NCBI GenBank assembly: GCA_028694545.1 | Contig: JAQVKV010000012.1 | Coordinates: 1-10,508, forward strand | Source of the DNA: Zavarzinia sp. | GTDB taxonomy: Bacteria; Pseudomonadota; Alphaproteobacteria; Zavarziniales; Zavarziniaceae | Direction of reading: 5' to 3' | DNA length: 10,508 nt | Shown here: positions 6,372-10,508 of the stretch, piece by piece | Layout: each line of letters starts with the position of its first letter | Position numbering within the stretch: position 1 is the first letter of the stretch | Notes under the pieces: model-generated | Database searches by the model: none | Told to the model about the DNA's origin: nothing | Seen by the model: the letters and a program-made list of their open reading frames with translations, nothing else | Made by a program: the position numbers and the translations under genes

Positions 6372-7553
6372 ATAGGACTTGGGCAGATCCAGCACCTTCT
6401 CGGCGATGAAGCAGAGGATGAGCTGTTCGGTGATGGGGGCGATGCGGGTCACGGTCACTTCGCGCAACAGGCGCTCGACGTGATATTCCTTGGCGTAGCC
6501 GAAGCCGCCATGGGTCAGGACCGCCTGCAGGCAACTGTCGTAGCCGGCCCGGGCGCCGAGGAATTTGGCCGAATTGGCTTCCGCGCCGCAGGGCTTGCCG
6601 GCGTCGTAGAGCTGGGCCGCGCGCATGGCCATCAGCCAGGCGCTTTCCAGATACATCCAGCGTTCCGCCAGCGGATGCTGGATGCCCTGATTCTGGCCGA
6701 TCGGTCGGTCGAAGATCACGCGGTCCTGGGCATATTTCGCGGCCCGGCGCAGGGCATCCTGGCCGATGCCGATGGCTTCCACCGCGATCAGCACGCGCTC
6801 CGGATTGAGGCTGTGCAGGATGTAGGAGAAACCCTTGCCTTCCTCGCCGATGCGGTCCTCGTCGGGGATGAACAGGCCGTCGATGAAGATCGCGTTGGAA
6901 TCGACGGCCTTGCGCCCCATCTTCGGGATCTTGCGCACCTCGATCTTCGAACGGTCCAGATCCGTATAGAAGATCGTGATGCCGTCGGTCGGGCGTTTCG
7001 CATCCTCGTAGCGCGTGGTCCGCGTCAGCAGCATGATCTTGTTCGCAACCTGGGCGGTGGAGGTCCAGACCTTCTGGCCATGCACGATGTAACCGCCTTC
7101 GACCTTTTCGGCGAATGTCTTGATGCGCGTCGTGTTCAGGCCGGCGTCGGGCTCGGTGAAACCGAAGCAGACCTGGTCCTCGCCGGAAATCAGGCGCGGC
7201 ACCCAGCGCGACTTCTGTTCGTGGGTGCCGTGAACGACGATCGGGTGGGGGCCGAACAGGTTGATGTGCACGGCCGACGTCGCCGCCATGCCGCCGCCGT
7301 GGCTGGCGACCTCATGCATCATGATCGCGGCTTCGGTGACGCCGAGGCCGGCCCCGCCATATTCGACCGGCATGGTGATGCCCAGCCAGCCGGCTTCGGC
7401 CATGGCGCGGTGGAATTCGAAGGGAAATTTCCCATCCTCGTCGCGTTCCAGCCAGTATTCGTCGTCGAAACGCGAGACGACGGCGCGCACGCCCTCGCGG
7501 ATCGCGCGATGGTCCTCGTTGTCGGTCAGGTCGGTGGTGGTGAAGGCGTTCAT
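6369..7553 (-). CDS. acyl-CoA dehydrogenase family protein (FAD)
   Basis: This 394-residue flavoenzyme, of normal family length, should introduce the alpha,beta double bond into an acyl-CoA. Visible landmarks are CFGFTEPDAG (129-138, flavin and substrate contact), KVWTST (161-166), the RVIFDRPIGQNQGIQHPLAE region (278-297) and the second signature THGGFGYAKEYHVERLLRE (347-365). By-eye alignment places P373 (RIAPIT) where medium-chain enzymes have the catalytic Glu of YEGT. E252 in LNPERVLIA matches the alternative Glu position of isovaleryl-CoA and long-chain enzymes, so the base has probably moved rather than been lost. The close ending, AEKVLDLPKSY, resembles a familiar proteobacterial subfamily of unassigned substrate. 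The ATG at 7553 has GAGG 7 bases upstream. It lies between the lyase and SDR genes of the operon. Confidence 0.95.
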   Translation of the reverse strand: MNAFTTTDLTDNEDHRAIREGVRAVVSRFDDEYWLERDEDGKFPFEFHRAMAEAGWLGITMPVEYGGAGLGVTEAAIMMHEVASHGGGMAATSAVHINLFGPHPIVVHGTHEQKSRWVPRLISGEDQVCFGFTEPDAGLNTTRIKTFAEKVEGGYIVHGQKVWTSTAQVANKIMLLTRTTRYEDAKRPTDGITIFYTDLDRSKIEVRKIPKMGRKAVDSNAIFIDGLFIPDEDRIGEEGKGFSYILHSLNPERVLIAVEAIGIGQDALRRAAKYAQDRVIFDRPIGQNQGIQHPLAERWMYLESAWLMAMRAAQLYDAGKPCGAEANSAKFLGARAGYDSCLQAVLTHGGFGYAKEYHVERLLREVTVTRIAPITEQLILCFIAEKVLDLPKSY

Positions 7554-7560
7554 GGTCGAA

Positions 7561-7565
7561 CCTCA
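7561..7565 (-). promoter_or_regulatory. stop codon and ribosome binding site fused (TGAGG) at the lyase-dehydrogenase junction
   Basis: The TGA stop of the CoA-ester lyase gene (7565-7563) begins TGAGG, whose GAGG lies 7 bases before the ATG at 7553. The arrangement and the following TTC are the same as at the next junction downstream (6371-6367). Confidence 0.65.
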
Positions 7566-8432
7566 GGCTTCGGCGGCGGCCAACACGCGCCGCGCCTGTT
7601 TCAGGTGGGGGATGTCGTACATCTTGCCGTCGATGCCGATGGTGCCGGCATCCGGCGCGGCGGCGAAGGCATCGACGATCACGCGGGCATGGGCCACGTC
7701 CTCGGGCGACGGGGTGAAGCAGCGGTTGATCACCGCGACCTGATCGGGATGGATGGCGATCCGGCCGGTGAACCCGTCACGCCGCGCGACGCGGCAGCTT
7801 TCGGCCAGGCCTTCCGGGTTGCGAAAATCGGCATAGAGCGTGTCGATCGGAGCGACATCCGCCGCCGCCGCCGCGAAGAGGCACAGCGAGCGGGCGACGC
7901 GATAGGGGAAGGTCCATTCCCCGTCCGCCTCCTTGTTGGCGGTCGCGCCGATCGCCGCGCCCAGATCCTCCGCGCCCCAGGTCAGGCCGATCAGGCGCGG
8001 ATGGGCGGGGACGTAGGAGCCGAGGTTGAACATGGCGGCCGGCGTCTCGGTCGCGACGACGAGGATTTTTACCGTACCGGGAACCATGCCGGCCTGGACC
8101 TCCAGGGCGTCCAGGTAATGGCCGATGCGGGCGATGTCGGCGGCGCCATTCGCCTTCGGCACGAGAACGGCATCGAGACCCGGGCGCACCACGGCGGCGA
8201 GATCGTCCAGCGTCAGGCCGGTGTCGAGCGCATTGACGCGGACGACGCAAAGCCAGGACCTGGCGGTCGATGCGGCGATCAGGTTCCGCACGAGCATGCG
8301 CGCCTCGGCCTTCCGGCTGGGCGCGACCGCATCCTCGAGATCGAGGATCAGGGCGTCCGCACCTGCAACGGTGGCCTTCGCGAATTTCTTCTCGCTGTCG
8401 CCGGGGACGAAAAGGAGGGAGCGCAGCCTCAT
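7563..8432 (-). CDS. CitE-like CoA-ester lyase (HpcH/HpaI aldolase/citrate lyase family)
   Basis: The 289-residue product is a single TIM-barrel lyase of the CitE/malyl-CoA lyase group, which cleaves or forms a C-C bond in beta-hydroxyacyl-CoA esters. Motifs in order: LLFVPGD (6-12), [12 protein letters not shown] (25-36), R65 in [15 protein letters not shown] (91-96), E129 in [11 protein letters not shown] and D156 in LTWGAEDLG, the last two being the expected Mg2+ ligands, then [10 protein letters not shown] and [13 protein letters not shown]. It is a stand-alone protein, not part of a citrate lyase complex. Malyl-, citramalyl- and HMG-CoA-type substrates are all possible. Start: the ATG at 8432 overlaps the previous stop as ATGA and has GAGGAAG 5 bases upstream; an in-frame upstream ATG at 8468 lies inside the MaoC gene and has no such site. 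Confidence 0.92.
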   Translation of the reverse strand: MRLRSLLFVPGDSEKKFAKATVAGADALILDLEDAVAPSRKAEARMLVRNLIAASTARSWLCVVRVNALDTGLTLDDLAAVVRPGLDAVLVPKANGAADIARIGHYLDALEVQAGMVPGTVKILVVATETPAAMFNLGSYVPAHPRLIGLTWGAEDLGAAIGATANKEADGEWTFPYRVARSLCLFAAAAADVAPIDTLYADFRNPEGLAESCRVARRDGFTGRIAIHPDQVAVINRCFTPSPEDVAHARVIVDAFAAAPDAGTIGIDGKMYDIPHLKQARRVLAAAEA

Positions 8433-8881
8433 GCCGGCTTCCTCAGCATCAGGGCGACGCGGCGGCAATAGGCGACTTCCTCGTCGCGCTGGTTGAAGCC
8501 GCGATGCTCGAAGGTGACGATGCCCTGGTTCGGGCGCGACTTGGATTCGCGGATCGCCAGCACCTTCGATTCGGAACGCAGCGTGTCACCGGCGAAGACG
8601 GGTTTCGCGAAACGCACCTCTTCCCAGCCGAGATTGCCGACGGTGGTGCCGAGCGTGGTGTCGTAGATCGACAGGCCGACGACGAGGCCCAGGGTGAAGA
8701 TGCTGTTCATCAGGGGCTTGCCGAATTCGGTGCCCTTCGCATATTCGACATCGATGTGGATGGCGGCCGGATTGTAGGTCAGGCTGGAGAACAGGATGTT
8801 GTCCATCTCCGTCACCGTGCGCCGGACTTCATGCGCGAAGGTCTGGCCGACCTCGAATTCCTCGAAATAACGCCCTGCCAT
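8429..8881 (-). CDS. short MaoC-like hydratase (single hot dog), partner of the CoA-ester lyase
   Basis: This 150-residue single hot-dog protein belongs to the MaoC/(R)-specific hydratase superfamily. The hydratase motif region is [15 protein letters not shown] (34-48), followed by FGKPLMNS (53-60) and [13 protein letters not shown] (89-101). H42 and D44 are kept, but the catalytic Asp of the usual SGD-x-N-P-x-H motif aligns with N37 and the usual Asn with A39, unlike the 287-residue hydratase at the other end of this operon. Its stop overlaps the lyase start as ATGA. MaoC-plus-CitE pairs of this kind are known from mesaconyl-CoA and itaconyl-CoA metabolism, so hydration of a branched or dicarboxylic enoyl-CoA is a reasonable inference. 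The ATG at 8881 was chosen because GGGAGG stands 5 bases before it; a longer in-frame start at 8983 would overlap the thiolase gene. Confidence 0.9.
   Translation of the reverse strand: MAGRYFEEFEVGQTFAHEVRRTVTEMDNILFSSLTYNPAAIHIDVEYAKGTEFGKPLMNSIFTLGLVVGLSIYDTTLGTTVGNLGWEEVRFAKPVFAGDTLRSESKVLAIRESKSRPNQGIVTFEHRGFNQRDEEVAYCRRVALMLRKPA
8438..8444 (-). promoter_or_regulatory. ribosome binding site deciding the CoA-ester lyase start
   Basis: GAGGAAG reads on the minus strand from 8444 to 8438, 5 bases before the ATG at 8432 (7 bases counted from the AGGA core). Together with the ATGA overlap it settles the shorter start and points to translational coupling with the MaoC gene. Confidence 0.8.
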
Positions 8882-8886
8882 TGTTT

Positions 8887-8892
8887 CCTCCC
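8887..8892 (-). promoter_or_regulatory. ribosome binding site deciding the short MaoC start
   Basis: GGGAGG reads on the minus strand from 8892 to 8887, 5 bases before the ATG at 8881. It is the best Shine-Dalgarno in this junction and rules in favour of the 150-residue product. Confidence 0.82.
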
Positions 8893-8897
8893 TGTTG

Positions 8898-10097
8898 TCA
8901 GCCGAGCCGCCCGAAGACGGAGACGGCCGAGACGCTGTTGAAGGGCGCGCCGCCCAGATTGTGGGTAAGACCGAAATCGACATTGGTGCGCTGGCGCTTG
9001 CCGGCGCGGCCCAGCAACTGGCTGTAGACTTCGTAGGCCATGCGCAGGCCCGAGGCGCCGACCGGATGGCCGAAGCACTTCAGGCCGCCGTCCACCTGGC
9101 AGGGAATGTCGCCGCCGAGGTCGAACTTGCCGTCCAGGATGTCGAAGGGCGCACGGCCCTCGTCCGAGAGCCCGAGGTCTTCCATGGTCACCAGTTCGGT
9201 GATGGAGAAGCAGTCGTGTACCTCGGTCAGGCCGAGCTGGGCGCGGGGATCGTTGATGCCGGCTTCCAGATAGGCGCGTTTCGCCGCTTCCCGGGTGTTG
9301 CGGACGTAGGAGCCGTCCCATTCACCGTGCTGGCTTTCCCAGCCGTTGCTGGCGGAAAGCTGGATCGCCTTCACCGTGACGATATCTTTTTTGCCCAACC
9401 CCCGGGCGATGTCCGGCGTGGTGACGATGGCGCAGGCAGCACCGTCGGAAACGCCGCAGCAGTCGAACAGGCCCAGCGGATCGGCGATCAGGGGCGCGTT
9501 CAGGATGGTCTCCATCGAGACCGGCTTCCTGAGGTGCGCCTTGTCGTTCAGGGCGCCATTCTGGTGGCTCTTCCACGAGACATGGGCCATGGCCCGCTTC
9601 AGGTCGCCCGCGTCGATGCCATGGCGCCCGGCATAGGCGCCGGCCAGCTGCGCGAAGGAGCCGGGGGCGGAGCCATAGGGCATCCACAGGTCGTTGGCGA
9701 GACCCTTGGTGCGCAGGGGCAGGCCGCCATAGCCTGTGTCCTTCAGCTTCTCGACGCCAAGGGCAAGGGCGATGTCGCAGGCCCCGGCCGCAACCGCATA
9801 GGTGGCGGCGCGCAGCGCCTCGGTCCCGGTCGCGCACATGTTCTCGACCCTGGTCACCGGCATGGGCGGCAGGCGCAGCGCGAAGGCCAGCGGCAGGGCC
9901 GAATTGCCGACATTGACATCGTCGAGCGCGGCGCCGAGCCAGGCGGCCTGAATGTCGTGTTTGCCGATGCCGGCATCCGCCAGCGCCTCGGAGAAGGCTT
10001 CGACCATCAGTTCCTCGGAGCCCACGTCCCAGCGTTCGCCGAAACGGGTGCAGCCCATGCCGATGATGGCGACCTTGTCACGAATACCCGATGCCAT
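8898..10097 (-). CDS. SCP2-type thiolase (acetyl-CoA acetyltransferase-like)
   Basis: The 399-residue product has the thiolase fold with features of the sterol-carrier-protein-2 (SCP2) thiolases. C88 in [11 protein letters not shown] is the expected nucleophile, HDCF (294-297) replaces the NEAF loop of ordinary thiolases, and GHPVGASG (343-350) carries the catalytic histidine H344. The second CxG cysteine of ordinary thiolases is missing near the C-terminus ([17 protein letters not shown]); in SCP2 thiolases the cysteine of HDCF takes that role. Members either thiolyse branched or steroid 3-ketoacyl-CoA or, when bound to a DUF35 partner, do a retro-aldol cleavage. The preceding gene encodes just such an OB-fold partner, 3 bp away. 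The ATG at 10097 has GGAGGG 7 bases upstream. Confidence 0.94.
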   Translation of the reverse strand: MASGIRDKVAIIGMGCTRFGERWDVGSEELMVEAFSEALADAGIGKHDIQAAWLGAALDDVNVGNSALPLAFALRLPPMPVTRVENMCATGTEALRAATYAVAAGACDIALALGVEKLKDTGYGGLPLRTKGLANDLWMPYGSAPGSFAQLAGAYAGRHGIDAGDLKRAMAHVSWKSHQNGALNDKAHLRKPVSMETILNAPLIADPLGLFDCCGVSDGAACAIVTTPDIARGLGKKDIVTVKAIQLSASNGWESQHGEWDGSYVRNTREAAKRAYLEAGINDPRAQLGLTEVHDCFSITELVTMEDLGLSDEGRAPFDILDGKFDLGGDIPCQVDGGLKCFGHPVGASGLRMAYEVYSQLLGRAGKRQRTNVDFGLTHNLGGAPFNSVSAVSVFGRLG

Positions 10098-10100
10098 GTC

Positions 10101-10508
10101 TCAACCCTCCAGCGCCGGACGGGCCGTCGGCGCGGCCTTCCAGAAATAGGTGCGGAAGCCCCGGCGCCGGTCGGCGGATTTCATGCGGAAACGCATGCGC
10201 AGGGGATCGCCCACGGCGGGCGCCTTGCCGGCGATGTCGGTCACTTCCATCAGCACGCGGGCGCCGCCCGGAAACTGCACGAGGCCGAAATGGAAGGGCG
10301 GATCCGGGCAATAGTTCAGCCGGTCGGCCGTGATGGAGACGACGGTGCCCGTCTCGTCCGCCAGGCGGACGTCGGTCATCGGGGCTGCCTCCACGCCCGG
10401 GGCGACGGGCAGCTTGGTCTTGGGGAACTGGGTATTGCCCGCGGCGTCCCGTCCGCCGATGAAGCCCGCCATGTCCCGGCCATAACGTTCGAGGACCGAG
10501 GCGGAGGT
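10101..10508 (-). CDS. DUF35 OB-fold protein or domain, C-terminal part (5' end outside window)
   Basis: The frame is open to the right edge and gives 135 residues. Residues about 40-125 match the DUF35 OB-fold that partners thiolases: a DETGTVVSIT strand, DPPFHFGLVQFPGGARVLMEVTD (split as DPPFHFGLVQF and PGGARVLMEVTD), VGDPLRMRFRM, and the closing RRGFRTYFWKAAP. The stretch before it, FIGGRDAAGNTQFPKTKLP, sits where the family normally has a CxxC...CxxC zinc ribbon, but none of those cysteines is present. An internal ATG at 10472 exists, yet twelve more in-frame codons run upstream without a stop and read like family sequence (VLERYGRD), so the gene probably starts outside. It could be the tail of a larger fusion, for example with an HMG-CoA-synthase-like domain. 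Confidence 0.82.
   Translation of the reverse strand, partial: TSASVLERYGRDMAGFIGGRDAAGNTQFPKTKLPVAPGVEAAPMTDVRLADETGTVVSITADRLNYCPDPPFHFGLVQFPGGARVLMEVTDIAGKAPAVGDPLRMRFRMKSADRRRGFRTYFWKAAPTARPALEG
10105..10110 (-). promoter_or_regulatory. ribosome binding site of the thiolase gene
   Basis: GGAGGG reads on the minus strand from 10110 to 10105, within the last codons of the OB-fold gene and 7 bases before the thiolase ATG at 10097, supporting that start. Confidence 0.75.

Larger units (their letters stand above)
3507..10508 (-). other. eight-gene acyl-CoA catabolic operon (start outside window)
   Basis: Eight minus-strand genes are packed with intergenic gaps of 3, 16, -4 (ATGA overlap), 9, 10, 7 and 2 bp, and end at one intrinsic terminator. 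No internal gap is large enough for a conventional promoter. All products act on, or belong to families that act on, CoA thioesters, with the flavoprotein at the end the least certain. Co-transcription is inferred from spacing. The promoter and any regulator are to the right of the window. Confidence 0.88.

Noticed and set aside
6480..8471. A 663-codon open frame on the plus strand opposite the acyl-CoA dehydrogenase and lyase genes
   Set aside because: It lies wholly antisense to two well-supported enzyme genes, its translation is rich in Gly, Asp, Arg and His without domains, and such frames arise from the third-position GC bias of the real genes.
8429..8983. A longer start (8983) for the short MaoC gene
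   Set aside because: The extra 34 residues are Ser/Pro/Ala-rich and unlike the family, they overlap the thiolase gene, and a strong GGGAGG site precedes the ATG at 8881.
1..10508. Mobile elements, CRISPR arrays, tRNA or rRNA genes, and toxin-antitoxin or phage genes
   Set aside because: I found no transposase-like frames, spaced repeats, terminal inverted repeats or RNA-gene sequences. Nearly all of the window is explained by metabolic genes.

Overview
The window is GC-rich, tightly packed bacterial DNA. Its gene content (many acyl-CoA enzymes, split multifunctional-enzyme homologues, an SCP2-type thiolase beside an OB-fold protein) and overall protein style suggest an alphaproteobacterium, perhaps Rhodospirillales-like. 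The taxonomy is inference from style only; no rRNA or other marker gene is present.

Left part, plus strand: the C-terminal half of an enoyl-CoA hydratase/isomerase (1-375) is followed 28 bp later by an AMP-forming acyl-CoA ligase (404-1951). A near-perfect intrinsic terminator (1964-1991) closes this unit. After a 146-bp gap, a separate plus-strand gene (2138-3448) encodes an exported protein with a beta-barrel-like N-terminal half and a Leu/Gly-rich tail. I do not recognise its family. It carries a run of nine G within the coding sequence. Two strong hairpins fill the 99-bp gap to the convergent minus-strand genes, and the second is a clear intrinsic terminator for the minus strand.

Right part, minus strand: eight genes run without a break from beyond the right edge (10508) down to 3548. 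In transcription order they are: the C-terminal part of a DUF35/OB-fold protein (upstream part missing), an SCP2-type thiolase, a short MaoC-like hydratase, a CitE-like CoA-ester lyase, an acyl-CoA dehydrogenase, an MFE-2-type short-chain dehydrogenase, an MFE-2-type hydratase 2, and a nitronate-monooxygenase-family flavoprotein. Gaps are 16 bp or less, with one ATGA overlap and several Shine-Dalgarno sites that overlap the previous stop codon. This is very probably one operon, and its promoter lies outside the window.

Together the genes describe CoA-ester catabolism: activation (ligase), alpha,beta-dehydrogenation (acyl-CoA dehydrogenase), hydration (three hydratases), oxidation of the hydroxyl (SDR), and two different C-C bond-cleaving activities (thiolase/OB-fold and CitE-like lyase). 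The natural reading is breakdown of a branched, terpenoid, steroid-like or dicarboxylic acid, but the sequence does not identify the substrate. I see no mobile elements, CRISPR arrays, tRNA or rRNA genes.
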